From positions 186,001 to 250,000 of the IMG/VR virus record IMGVR_UViG_3300037086_000360: 64,000 nucleotides of DNA, one strand, 5' to 3'. This DNA comes from a virus. Shown one piece after another: positions 19,125-27,799 of the stretch; the first letter of the stretch is position 1, and each line of letters starts with the position of its first letter. Both the position numbers and the translations under genes were made by a program. The notes below the pieces were generated by a model. It did not search any database. It saw nothing but the letters and a program-made list of their open reading frames with translations, and was not told where the DNA came from.

Positions 19125-21417
19125 AATCATATTCTTTCTTCTCACAATCTCATCTTTTTCAGCCCAAAGCTCGAATATTGTTCCTCTTGATTTTACTATT
19201 AATGAACAATCTCAAAAAACAATCAACTGCATCATTGTTGATAACCAACTATTGTCTATAGATAGAACAAAGTTGATTGAAGTTGTTCGTCCCATTCTAG
19301 ATGAATCAACCTTCTTTAAGCTTCAAAATGAAATAGCAAACAAAGATTTCGTGCCTCCAAAAGATTTAGAGAAATATGGTATTATATCAAAATATGATTC
19401 CAATTTGTTGAAGCTGGAACTAAATATTCCTATTCAAGAACAAAGGGTTCAAGTCCTTAGAATGCCTGGCAGCTCGATTCCAAACTATGTTGCCGCAACT
19501 CCAGCAGATTTCAGTGTCTACCTTAATATGAGAACAACCATGAATCTGCAGACAGCATATGATATCCAAAACTCTATAACCTTGCCCACTCAGCTTATCC
19601 TTCAACCTGTGATTAACTACAAAGGATGGGTTCTTGATACCAGCGTGACAAGTAGTGTCATTGAGTACCCTAGCATCAGCCTCGATTACGCTAGAGTTGT
19701 TCATGATTTTCCAGACAACTCACAACGACTCACTATTGGTTCCGTCTTTTTCCCAACTACTGCTTTTATGGCACCATTTCCTGCTTATGGAGTTGAGTTC
19801 ACGCGCAATCCAATCATGACTCAAGCTCTTCGAAGTCCATATCTCATTCGACAAAGCTTTGAACTTTCTCAGCCATCTGCAGTAAGTATCATACTCAACG
19901 ATAGAACTCTGGAGTCCTATCAATTGAATTCAGGCAAATATGTCCTTCCAGATATTCCTTTCATTGGAGGGTTAAATGACTTAGTCATAAATACAAATGG
20001 CCAAATAACCCATACTGAAGTTTCGTATGATGCGAGACTTCTCGTTGAAAATGACATGTCGTATTCTGTGAACGTAGCAATTCCACAATGGGAGCTACAA
20101 GTTCCAATATTTTCAGGCTATTTCCTGTATGGAATCCTTCCATTTCTAACTGTTGGTGTCAATATGCAGGCAGGACTTGGCCGTCAAATGGAAGGAGTTG
20201 AGGCTGTTTATTCTACTCCATATGGAAGTGTTCATGGACAGTTTGGATTGAGTGAAAGTCCAATCGATTTTGCGGCAGAAATCGACTATCGACTTGTATT
20301 TGCATATGGAAATCTCCGTCCTACCGTGACCTTCAGCGCCCAATACACTGGACAAAACTTCTTACTCCCAGGTTTTGATTACAACAGCAACATTTACGCC
20401 TGGCTTTTTTCTGCAAGCTACGGTCAATCTCTTCCATATGGCATTGGGCTTAGCTTGGGGGTTGGATACCAAGTGGGATTGAGTCCAAACCCCGATCAAG
20501 CAAGTGCGAATATTACTCTCACAAAACAAATCTTCAAAGATACAAACATAAGTTTGATGTTCACAGTTGCCTACCAAGCAGGCAATCCATTGAAGTTTGA
20601 AGGATATTTTGGTCTAGCTTCTGTTGCACTTGGAGGTAAAGAGACCACCAACTTCAACTCCCAGCTTGATGGGCAATCAGCCTCAGTAAATGCCACCTAT
20701 CAGCCAAATCAGAGTCTTCCGATGTTTTCAACTTTCTTGGCAAAGAGTCCAGATTTGAATGGGGCTATTTCGGCGAACTATAATGTGCCATTCACTGAAA
20801 GTTCATTGACAGAATCTTTTTCACCAACAACAAACAGTCTCGTTCTCTCTGCCGGTGTGGCGATTGTAATGGTCGAAGGTCATTTTGGAATCACAAGACC
20901 AATCTCAGATAGTTTTGCTCTCATTATTCCTCAAGACAATATGGCTGGTCAAACTGTCGTTGCAAACAAGCAGGCTGAAACCTATGATGGCATGGCTATG
21001 AAAAACTTCAACATTGGTCTTTCACAGTTGCCATCCTATACCTTAGATCTAGTGACCCTTAGTTCTCCTACCGCCCCTATAGATACGAACGTGGGAGACA
21101 GTATAAGAGTCATGAAGCCAACTTACAAGAGTGGAATCGCTCTATTTGTTGGAACAAAGGCAGCAATTTCCATAAAAGGAAAGCTCACATTTAATGGACA
21201 GCCTTTCACTTATCAATCAGGACAAATCAAAGGAAATACTAGTGTCACCTTTTTCACAGATGAAAATGGAGATTTCGAAGCCTACGGTTTGAGTCCAGGA
21301 GATTATCAACTCACCATCAATGATCTTGAGGGATACAGTCAGAAAATTACAATCCCAATAGCAGCCCCGGCTTCTTATAATATAGGAACGATTGTTGTTC
21401 AGGAGAAAAAGCAATGA
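19093..21417 (+). CDS. Outer membrane usher of the chaperone-usher pilus
   Basis: 774 residues. Signal peptide (FVRIIFFLLTISSFSA), N-terminal domain with NEQSQKTINCIIVDNQLLSID, then a long barrel of alternating strands with usher-like blocks (VLPDIPFIGGLNDLVI near the plug; YGVEFTRNPIMTQ; PYGIGLSLGVGYQVGL). The C-terminal domain has ITIKGKLTFNG-type strands and an ENGDFEAYGLSPGDYQLTI element, the conserved C-terminal usher sandwich. The GTG start overlaps the chaperone gene by 32 nt; TTG 19108 is an alternative. Forms the secretion pore that assembles the pilus on the cell surface. Full length, no interruption. Confidence 0.85.
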   Translation: MSRLSLIRFVRIIFFLLTISSFSAQSSNIVPLDFTINEQSQKTINCIIVDNQLLSIDRTKLIEVVRPILDESTFFKLQNEIANKDFVPPKDLEKYGIISKYDSNLLKLELNIPIQEQRVQVLRMPGSSIPNYVAATPADFSVYLNMRTTMNLQTAYDIQNSITLPTQLILQPVINYKGWVLDTSVTSSVIEYPSISLDYARVVHDFPDNSQRLTIGSVFFPTTAFMAPFPAYGVEFTRNPIMTQALRSPYLIRQSFELSQPSAVSIILNDRTLESYQLNSGKYVLPDIPFIGGLNDLVINTNGQITHTEVSYDARLLVENDMSYSVNVAIPQWELQVPIFSGYFLYGILPFLTVGVNMQAGLGRQMEGVEAVYSTPYGSVHGQFGLSESPIDFAAEIDYRLVFAYGNLRPTVTFSAQYTGQNFLLPGFDYNSNIYAWLFSASYGQSLPYGIGLSLGVGYQVGLSPNPDQASANITLTKQIFKDTNISLMFTVAYQAGNPLKFEGYFGLASVALGGKETTNFNSQLDGQSASVNATYQPNQSLPMFSTFLAKSPDLNGAISANYNVPFTESSLTESFSPTTNSLVLSAGVAIVMVEGHFGITRPISDSFALIIPQDNMAGQTVVANKQAETYDGMAMKNFNIGLSQLPSYTLDLVTLSSPTAPIDTNVGDSIRVMKPTYKSGIALFVGTKAAISIKGKLTFNGQPFTYQSGQIKGNTSVTFFTDENGDFEAYGLSPGDYQLTINDLEGYSQKITIPIAAPASYNIGTIVVQEKKQ

Positions 21418-22325
21418 AATCACGAATCATTTTAATCTTGTTGATGTTTATGTCTCTTTCAATTGGAGCCCAGACATTAACTTTTTCAGTTCCTCCAGGA
21501 AATCCTACTGGAACCTATTCTCCTGATACTGGTGTTACTATAGTTAGCACAATGACTATTCGGCATACTGGAGCCGCTTGTAGCTATTTTATCACTTTTG
21601 CTTCTGGATCATCTGGAACCTTCACATCAAGAACAGCAAAAAGTGGTGCCAACATTCTCAACTATCAAATCTATGACAACATAACCAATAAAAATGTTCT
21701 CGAGGATTTGACAGCGAGTCCAACATCTGCAAATGTGTTGAGTGGTTCTTTCGCAGCAGGAACTGCGACTCAGGTCCAAACATTCACAAGCTATGTTGCA
21801 ACAACACAACTTCCTCCGGTTGGAACCTACACAGATGCTATAAGAATGGACATTTATATTGGAACAATAGCCGCTCACGGGGCATCTGTCAGAAATCGTA
21901 CCTTCACAGAAACCATGACTGTTCCAACTCTTCTCGACATATGCCTCGTTCCAACCGGTTCGTCCTTCAATGTTGCAAGCACTTCTACCACTTTCAACTT
22001 TGGAACTCTTTCAACTGGACAAAATCTTGGTGATGATTTCATGGTGAGATCTAATGGATTAAACACAGTGAAGGTCACTTCTACAAATGGACAAGTGTTA
22101 AAGAATGCTATTAGTGGAGATATTAGTTCAGTTCCATATATCTTTGCTGTTAATGCTGTTGCATACACACTACCAGCCGCCACTGCTGTAACCATCATAG
22201 CGAGTCAACCAGCAACTGTAGCGACTGGAAAGCGATACCCAATTCTAGTAACCATAGGCACCATAGGGTGGGTCAGTGCGGCCACATATACAGACACGAT
22301 CACTTTTACCGCAACTGCAAACTAG
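21414..22325 (+). CDS. Spore-coat-U (SCPU) domain protein, probable pilus tip/adhesin
   Basis: 303 residues; ATGA overlap with the usher. Signal peptide (IILILLMFMSLSIGA), then two beta domains. The second has the SCPU pattern: STSTTFNFGTLSTGQNL followed by about 70 residues and a final YTDTITFTATAN. Tip adhesins of Csu-type pili carry this domain in a tandem arrangement. There are only two cysteines in the mature part. Inferred to cap the pilus and contact a surface. Confidence 0.78.
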   Translation: MKSRIILILLMFMSLSIGAQTLTFSVPPGNPTGTYSPDTGVTIVSTMTIRHTGAACSYFITFASGSSGTFTSRTAKSGANILNYQIYDNITNKNVLEDLTASPTSANVLSGSFAAGTATQVQTFTSYVATTQLPPVGTYTDAIRMDIYIGTIAAHGASVRNRTFTETMTVPTLLDICLVPTGSSFNVASTSTTFNFGTLSTGQNLGDDFMVRSNGLNTVKVTSTNGQVLKNAISGDISSVPYIFAVNAVAYTLPAATAVTIIASQPATVATGKRYPILVTIGTIGWVSAATYTDTITFTATAN

Positions 22326-22331
22326 CATACT
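22325..22331 (+). promoter_or_regulatory. GCATANT element before gene 22360
   Basis: GCATACT overlapping the stop of the tip gene, 28 nt before the AUG, with a weak SD-like GAAAGAA between. Confidence 0.4.
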
Positions 22332-22359
22332 TTAGATAAATTCATAGAAAGAATTGTTG

Positions 22360-22683
22360 ATGACTAAGAAAACTCTCGAAAGATATGCATCCCAGATTAA
22401 TGCTCCACAATTAGACGATGATAAAGATTTGGTAGAAGAAGCCAAAATGCTTCTCGGCGACACAACATTCAGAATGTTGCCCAGGAGCAGTAGAATTTAT
22501 TACATGCGACTCTTCGTAAAACATCGCTTTTTCAAAGTTAGATGTCACAAATGCAGAAAAAGAGTCAATGATTTATATGATTTCATTCAATTCAAAAATC
22601 CTACATGGTGTATGGACTGTATGAGAAATGAGAGTCCAAATACTCTCTTTGAAATCAAGGAAAGCGTAGAGGAATTCATTTAG
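22360..22683 (+). CDS. Zinc-finger-like protein, 107 aa
   Basis: Helical N-terminal half, then CHKC (in VRCHKCRKRVNDLYDFIQF) and CMDC (TWCMDCMRNE), a treble-clef-like CxxC...CxxC pair about 25 residues apart. ATG 22360 preferred over TTG 22354. Function unknown; a nucleic-acid or protein adaptor is possible. Confidence 0.6.
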   Translation: MTKKTLERYASQINAPQLDDDKDLVEEAKMLLGDTTFRMLPRSSRIYYMRLFVKHRFFKVRCHKCRKRVNDLYDFIQFKNPTWCMDCMRNESPNTLFEIKESVEEFI

Positions 22684-22688
22684 ATTTT

Positions 22689-22695
22689 GCATATT
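22689..22695 (+). promoter_or_regulatory. GCATANT element of the VWA gene
   Basis: TTTTGCATATTTC, about 73 nt before AUG 22769, with SD ATAGGAG preceding the start. Confidence 0.5.
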
Positions 22696-22768
22696 TCTAA
22701 ACACATGAATATTCGGAAGTGAATGATATTTCTAAGAGAATGTTGAAAAAGAAAATAGGAGAAAATAA

Positions 22769-23611
22769 ATGGGAATAATTCGCACACACTGCGCACTCAT
22801 CCTCGATAAAAGCGGGTCGATGGGCGGTATCAAGGATTCTGCTCTCAACAATTTTAACGAGCAGATCCAGACTCTAAAAACAGAGTCAAATTCACCAGAT
22901 GCCATTGCCAAGAAGATGTTGATAAGTGGTGGAAATCCAACGGGAGTTGAGACATATGTCACTCTCGTAGCATTCAACGACAATGTCGAATTTTTGAACT
23001 TTGATCAGAACATTAATGACATTGAAGAGTTTCCAGCTGAAAAATACGCACCAAACGGCTCAACAGCACTCTTTGATGCCATTGGAATGACGATTGACCG
23101 TTTTACCAGCGAGATCCAAGGACTTGATGATCCAGATACTGGAATGTTGTTCATCATTATCACTGATGGACAGGAAAATGCCTCTAAGTCCTGGGGACAG
23201 GAAGATGGAAGAAAGAAGCTGAAGTCAAGAATAGAAGAGCTTCAAAACTCAAAGAAATGGACTTTCACATTCATTGGTTCTGAAAAGGTCATGGAGACCG
23301 CCGTTGATCATCTGGGTCTCTATGCTGGAAACACCGCTTCCTTTGCAGCTACCGCTGGTGGGATCAGGGGCGCTTCAGTTCAAATGTCTGCTGGAACTAG
23401 AAGCTACATGTCAGCAAGAATGCTACATAAGACCTCTATAGATTCATATTACAGTGGCGATGATGACGCTACTGGTCCTACAGTTGTTCCACCAGTTGAT
23501 CCTCTCACCGGAATTGACGTAGCAAAGATCAAGTTGATGGAAGAAGCCATCAAAAAGAGTGCACTGAAGAAACAAACAACAGTTTCCGAAGAAGATAAAG
23601 AAGAAGCATAA
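22769..23611 (+). CDS. von Willebrand factor A domain protein
   Basis: 280 residues. MIDAS motif DKSGSMGG (about 13-20), then the Thr loop NGSTALFDAIG and the distal Asp in FIIITDGQENAS: all metal-site residues are present. The C-terminal 60 residues are Pro/Asp-rich then helical and basic-acidic (IDVAKIKLMEEAIKKSALKK). VWA domains of this type work with MoxR ATPases, one of which lies 2.6 kb downstream. Own promoter and good SD. It precedes tmRNA. Confidence 0.82.
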   Translation: MGIIRTHCALILDKSGSMGGIKDSALNNFNEQIQTLKTESNSPDAIAKKMLISGGNPTGVETYVTLVAFNDNVEFLNFDQNINDIEEFPAEKYAPNGSTALFDAIGMTIDRFTSEIQGLDDPDTGMLFIIITDGQENASKSWGQEDGRKKLKSRIEELQNSKKWTFTFIGSEKVMETAVDHLGLYAGNTASFAATAGGIRGASVQMSAGTRSYMSARMLHKTSIDSYYSGDDDATGPTVVPPVDPLTGIDVAKIKLMEEAIKKSALKKQTTVSEEDKEEA

Positions 23612-23614
23612 AAT

Positions 23615-23803
23615 ATGACTCTGATTGAAATGAGAGAAGTTCGAAAGCGAAGAATGCAGAGAACTCGTATTTTTCGTAGAGGACCTAGCATATATAAAAG
23701 CGTTGAGAACAATAGTGAAGTGAATTCACCAGGGGAGGCGATAGATAATGATTCACTTCACCAGCACAACAACGCTGCTGCATGTGTAGCAGCGGTACTT
23801 TGA
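23615..23803 (+). CDS. Possible small basic protein upstream of tmRNA
   Basis: 62 codons, start ATG without an SD. N-terminus very basic (EMREVRKRRMQRTRIFRR). The 3' part overlaps a stem-loop CGCTGCT/AGCAGCG (23773-23794) directly before tmRNA, so the C-terminal part may not be constrained as protein. Real coding is uncertain. Confidence 0.35.
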   Translation: MTLIEMREVRKRRMQRTRIFRRGPSIYKSVENNSEVNSPGEAIDNDSLHQHNNAAACVAAVL

Positions 23804-23804
23804 A

Positions 23805-24079
23805 GGGGCCGTAAAGGTTTCGACTGAACAGTGTTGGGCTTAGCCGAAGTTTTTCTACAAAATAGACGCGAATAACTTCGCTCTCGCGGCATAGCCGCTC
23901 ACCTAACGGCATTTAGTTTTTTGCTTCTAGCTGTTGGGTAACAAAAAGCAAAGAACGGGTTCATTCAATGAAACTCCCGTAAAAAAGCGAATTGTGGTAT
24001 TTAGAATCCACCACTCTACGGTTCTACGGCAGGCGAAGGTCCTTTGTTCAGGACGGGATTTCGATTATCCCCGGCTCCA
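23805..24079 (+). ncRNA. ssrA: tmRNA, tag peptide ANNFALAA
   Basis: Rescues stalled ribosomes and tags the nascent chain. The ends form a tRNA-like domain: GGGGCCG (23805-23811) pairs with CGGCTCC (24072-24078), discriminator A24079, T-arm GGGAT-TTCGATT-ATCCC; the 5' part has the conserved TTTCGAC. The resume codon follows AATAGAC: GCG AAT AAC TTC GCT CTC GCG GCA TAG (23868-23894), tag ANNFALAA. The LAA end is the classical signal for ClpXP/ClpAP; FtsH and ClpP are both encoded here. CCA is not encoded. About 275 nt, somewhat shorter than the usual 350-400, so some pseudoknots may be lost. Confidence 0.93.
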
Positions 24080-24089
24080 TTTCCAGACA

Positions 24090-24121
24090 CCTCCAGCACA
24101 TAGTATGTTGGAGGTTTTTTT
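24090..24121 (+). terminator. Rho-independent terminator of tmRNA
   Basis: CCTCCAGCA / TGTTGGAGG, nine pairs with one G-U, loop of seven, followed by seven T. Confidence 0.9.
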
Positions 24122-24184
24122 GATCATTTTCACGGAAATGATTGATAAGATAGTTGAAGTTATACTTTTCTAGAGGAGTCTGAT

Positions 24185-24352
24185 TTGACGCGCACTAAAA
24201 CCTTGAAGAGATATGTTGTTATCTACAAAAAATCGCAAAAAACAGATGACCCCACAGAACAGGAAGATCTTCTAGCTAAACTTGATGATCTATATTATGA
24301 GCTGAGCGACGAAGATATGGAGTACGTTGAAAGACACGAAATGCTGCCTTAG
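24185..24352 (+). CDS. Small acidic protein, 55 aa
   Basis: TTG start at 24185, supported by AGAGGAG nine nt upstream. Basic start (TRTKTLKRYVVIYKKSQK) then an acidic helix (EDLLAKLDDLYYELSDEDMEYVE). Not recognised. Confidence 0.55.
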   Translation: MTRTKTLKRYVVIYKKSQKTDDPTEQEDLLAKLDDLYYELSDEDMEYVERHEMLP

Positions 24353-24386
24353 TGTAAGATAAATATAAAACTGTGGGAGAAAAAGA

Positions 24387-24815
24387 TTGCAGCTCAATGA
24401 AAGTGTTTTCGATGTCATCGGCAGAGATTCGCTGAATCTTGTCATTTTTAGATACCAACTGACAGATACTCCCACTGTTCAATGGACTGCTATTTTTAAT
24501 CGTTGGGGTGAACCATTTAGGGTTCATTCTTTCAAAAACACCAAATACATTGTAATTAAAGTGACTTCCAACCAGGCTAAAACCTTAGATGCCAAAGGGC
24601 TTGTCAAGAAATTAATTGCCAATGCCAGTCAAGACTATGAGCGGGAAGTCCAAAAAAGTGCTACATTATTAAAAATTGCCACAAGATCAACACATCCCTT
24701 ACCCAGAGGGCTAGTCATTGTTCATAACAACTTATCACATTCTATAGGTCCAAACGGTATTTCTGAATACGAGGACTATTTGAACAAAGTGATAACGAGA
24801 GTGAGCAACCTATAA
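24387..24815 (+). CDS. Hypothetical protein, 142 aa
   Basis: TTG start after SD GGGAG. Mixed alpha/beta (VFDVIGRDSLNLVIFRYQL; KYIVIKVTSNQAKTLDAKGLVKKLI). No motif recognised. Lies between tmRNA and the MoxR module. Confidence 0.55.
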   Translation: MQLNESVFDVIGRDSLNLVIFRYQLTDTPTVQWTAIFNRWGEPFRVHSFKNTKYIVIKVTSNQAKTLDAKGLVKKLIANASQDYEREVQKSATLLKIATRSTHPLPRGLVIVHNNLSHSIGPNGISEYEDYLNKVITRVSNL

Positions 24816-24865
24816 AGATATAGATGTAATTTCTTTTTACTATTCAAAAAGGAGAGGTAAAAACT

Positions 24866-25372
24866 ATGAGTATGGATTTCAATAAGTTTGTTGAAAACCT
24901 TGAGAAGAAAGCTGGTGGAGCTCTGTTTGAGCAGGGTCCAGGAGCAGGAGCTGGTCGTATTATTCCAGCTGACCAAGTCATTTCTGACGGAGCTGGTGGA
25001 TGGTTCTATGTTCCAAAGCAGACCTTTCTAAGCAAGTCAATGAAAGTAGCTGTCCATGAGATCGACAAAGACAAGTGGCAGATTTTCTATATGGCACCAC
25101 TATCTGGAGCTTCTGAAAAGGCAAGATCCGGAGCTGCCAAGTTGGCTTCTAGAGGCGCTGCTAAGGCTGAGGAACCAGAAACTGCAACTGAAGAGATCAT
25201 GAGATATACGAGAATGCTCAATGAAAACATCGAAGGCGATTCAAAGTCACTTCCAAATTGGTTTGTGAAGGTAAAGTCTCCTGAAATGTCTTTCGAAGAT
25301 TGCATTAAGACTTGCGTGGATTTGGTAAAGGGAAAGGCTGACGCAATTCCAACTGCATTCAAGAGAGCATAA
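24866..25372 (+). CDS. Hypothetical protein linked to the MoxR module, 168 aa
   Basis: SD AAAGGAGAGG precedes the ATG. Gly/Ala-rich middle (GPGAGAGRIIPADQ; AKLASRGAAKAEE) and helical C-terminus. The second methionine may be used. Ends GCA-TAA 26 nt before the large ATPase, so probably part of the same unit. Not recognised. Confidence 0.6.
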   Translation: MSMDFNKFVENLEKKAGGALFEQGPGAGAGRIIPADQVISDGAGGWFYVPKQTFLSKSMKVAVHEIDKDKWQIFYMAPLSGASEKARSGAAKLASRGAAKAEEPETATEEIMRYTRMLNENIEGDSKSLPNWFVKVKSPEMSFEDCIKTCVDLVKGKADAIPTAFKRA

Positions 25373-25398
25373 CTCTACACTAGAAAAGGTGGTCTCAA

Positions 25399-27798
25399 AT
25401 GGACGTCCTCTTAGAAAAGCTCAGATCTGAGATACTAAAAGAGGGACTGCCCCATGATGAGGTTAGCTTGGAGTATCTGCTCGAGAATTACGAAAGTCTC
25501 GATGAGGATATGAAAAAGTTTGCAGCTTGGGGAAGAATTGCCTTAAAAAAGGTTTCACAGTTCCTCGGCAAAGTGAAGATCTTCTTCCAAACGGTTGGAG
25601 ATAAGACTTTTGCCATGTATAGAAAGGGAAATGAAGAGGGAATCATTGACCCAGTGACGATGAAAGTCGCCATTAAGTGGGGTAGTGGTACTCCACACTC
25701 AATGACAATTCTTTTAAATCCCGATGTATATGGTGTCCCACCAACGCATGCCCCAATACCAGAGGGTAAGACAAAAAAAGTATCATTAGAAACTTTACTC
25801 GAGGATGAAACTCAAGCTGATTTTCAAAAGGCTTTGGGTAAGAGGACTTCTGAACTCGACATTCCATTAGACACGGGTGAATTAGATCAAGACGAAGCAT
25901 CTAAACAACTTTCTTCACATAAAGATGTTGAAGAGATTGTCAAACTTCTAAAGCGATTTGCACGACAAGCTCTTGACAGAAAATCAATTAATGAAAGAGT
26001 ACCTTCCATCTTGATTCAGGGACCTCCGGGTGGAGGCAAGACAACCATAGCAAAACAATTTGTTGAAACTATGGCAACTGAATGGCATTATAGTATTCTA
26101 GAGATTGCTTCTCTCTACAAAGAAATCTTGGGTGGATTCCCTGTTGTCACGAGATCACTTAGTCCAAATGATGAGAGCATTAGAGATCTTATGAAGAAAA
26201 AACTCTCTTCTCTTACATCTGAAGAGAGAAAAACAATCGAAGAATTCCAAAAAGAAATGCAGAGATTTGAAGAAGTTGTATTGAAGCCAGCAAACATTCT
26301 TCCACCAAGTGGAGCTCCAGGAAATTATGTTCTTTTCCTTGATGAGTTCAACAGGGAAGAAGAAAAGATGGCTGCAGCTATGAACCTCTGTCTCTCAGGA
26401 AGTATTGGAAATACATATACACTTCCAGTTCATTCACTAGTCATTGCTGCTGGAAACGTTGGAAAGCCAGTCGATACTGTTGATGTTGCAAAGATGGATA
26501 GTGCAACCTTCTCAAGGTTTGGTGCAACAGTATATCTTGGATATGACTGGTTAGCTTGGGTCGATTATGCTAACACTAGAGAGTTTGCCGATAAACATAT
26601 TGGAAAGGCCCCGGCAATTGTAACCAATTGGGTATTGGAAAAAACCGCACAAGAAAAGACAAGAGACTGGACAGTTCCTCTGAAGCAATTTACTACAAAG
26701 GGAGAAGGCCAGTTTAATCCAAGAATGATGTCAAACGTTGTTGCTCAGATGATCTCTGCGGCGGCGACACACTGGGAAGACAACACCCTGCTTGGCAAGA
26801 AACCAAAAGACTACTATGAGAAAGGTTTCAAATCTGCCGGTTACCCCAATGCATTGGCGTATTATTTACACTACAATCAAAAACAATTATTTGCAGAAAT
26901 CGCTGGGACTTCTCTCGGCGCGGCTCCAGAAGCAGTAGCTCATGAGATTTTGGGATCATTCGAGAACGCCCAACAGCAAAAGCGTACATTGGCACCTGAA
27001 GACATCTTGCTAACTTGGGTTTCAATGTCCGAGAAAAAGAGAAAAGCAGCAAATGCTGGAATGGCTAAATTGTTTGTAGTAAAAATTCCATTCTTCATTC
27101 AAGATCACGAAACCATGGCATCTATTCAGAAGTACATTAAAGAACACGATTTGAAAATACCTGAGGAAGACCTCAAGGAAGTAAATGGTGATCTCGCAAT
27201 GTATATTGCAGCCAACATCGCAGGCTTTACTGATTATGTTGGTATGAGAGCTGATGATGCTGGTGGATTGTTTAAAGCATTGTCGGAAATCAGAGCTGGT
27301 CGAGCATTGGAAGCGGATGAAGAGGAAGAGGAAGATGATTCCAAGCCTGCAAAGGGAAAGAAGAAAGCCGCTCCTAAGCAGAAGGCTGCTAAATACACTT
27401 CTGAAGTTGGAAAAGAAGCAATTGCTAACGAATTCGCAGATAGAATCATGACTCGTTTGATTGAGGTTTCTGAAACCTATAGCAATATCCAAAATGTGGC
27501 TATTGAGCATGCAAAGAAAACTGAAGGAAAGACTAGCAAATTCATTCAAGCATTTTCTCATGCACAAAGAGGCGAACTTATTGATGGTGGCGAACCACCT
27601 TCATATGCTGTTCATCACTTGAAGGGAAAAAACCTGACGAATTATTTGACTATTTTGAACATGCAAATGCTTGGACGAAACATCATCAACCCAATTCTCA
27701 AGAAAGCTCCAAAAGTAACAGAACTTGGTGCTGAAGAGCCACCGAGAGAAAATCCAGTTGAAGAGGGACTAAGAAGACTATTCTCAAGGATGCTATAA
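25399..27798 (+). CDS. MoxR-type AAA+ ATPase, 799 aa (module 1)
   Basis: N-terminal 180 residues with no recognised domain. The AAA core follows: SILIQGPPGGGKTTIAKQF (Walker A near 210), YVLFLDEFNREE (Walker B near 309, with the MoxR-type ExNR), and the sensor-like VIAAGNVG and DSATFSRFG with arginine finger. The C-terminal half is long and helical, with an acidic/Lys-Ala-rich linker (about 635-660). It is much longer than ordinary MoxR (about 330 aa). Next to HExxH and VWA genes, it probably forms a MoxR-VWA chaperone-like machine. Weak SD (AAAGGTGG). Confidence 0.82.
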   Translation: MDVLLEKLRSEILKEGLPHDEVSLEYLLENYESLDEDMKKFAAWGRIALKKVSQFLGKVKIFFQTVGDKTFAMYRKGNEEGIIDPVTMKVAIKWGSGTPHSMTILLNPDVYGVPPTHAPIPEGKTKKVSLETLLEDETQADFQKALGKRTSELDIPLDTGELDQDEASKQLSSHKDVEEIVKLLKRFARQALDRKSINERVPSILIQGPPGGGKTTIAKQFVETMATEWHYSILEIASLYKEILGGFPVVTRSLSPNDESIRDLMKKKLSSLTSEERKTIEEFQKEMQRFEEVVLKPANILPPSGAPGNYVLFLDEFNREEEKMAAAMNLCLSGSIGNTYTLPVHSLVIAAGNVGKPVDTVDVAKMDSATFSRFGATVYLGYDWLAWVDYANTREFADKHIGKAPAIVTNWVLEKTAQEKTRDWTVPLKQFTTKGEGQFNPRMMSNVVAQMISAAATHWEDNTLLGKKPKDYYEKGFKSAGYPNALAYYLHYNQKQLFAEIAGTSLGAAPEAVAHEILGSFENAQQQKRTLAPEDILLTWVSMSEKKRKAANAGMAKLFVVKIPFFIQDHETMASIQKYIKEHDLKIPEEDLKEVNGDLAMYIAANIAGFTDYVGMRADDAGGLFKALSEIRAGRALEADEEEEEDDSKPAKGKKKAAPKQKAAKYTSEVGKEAIANEFADRIMTRLIEVSETYSNIQNVAIEHAKKTEGKTSKFIQAFSHAQRGELIDGGEPPSYAVHHLKGKNLTNYLTILNMQMLGRNIINPILKKAPKVTELGAEEPPRENPVEEGLRRLFSRML

Positions 27799-27799
27799 A

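Noticed and set aside
10873-22325. The region is a bacterial chromosome or chimera because of FtsH and the pilus operon
   Set aside because: The same promoter element, overlap style and small unknown genes run through it on both sides; coverage data would still be needed to exclude a chimera fully.
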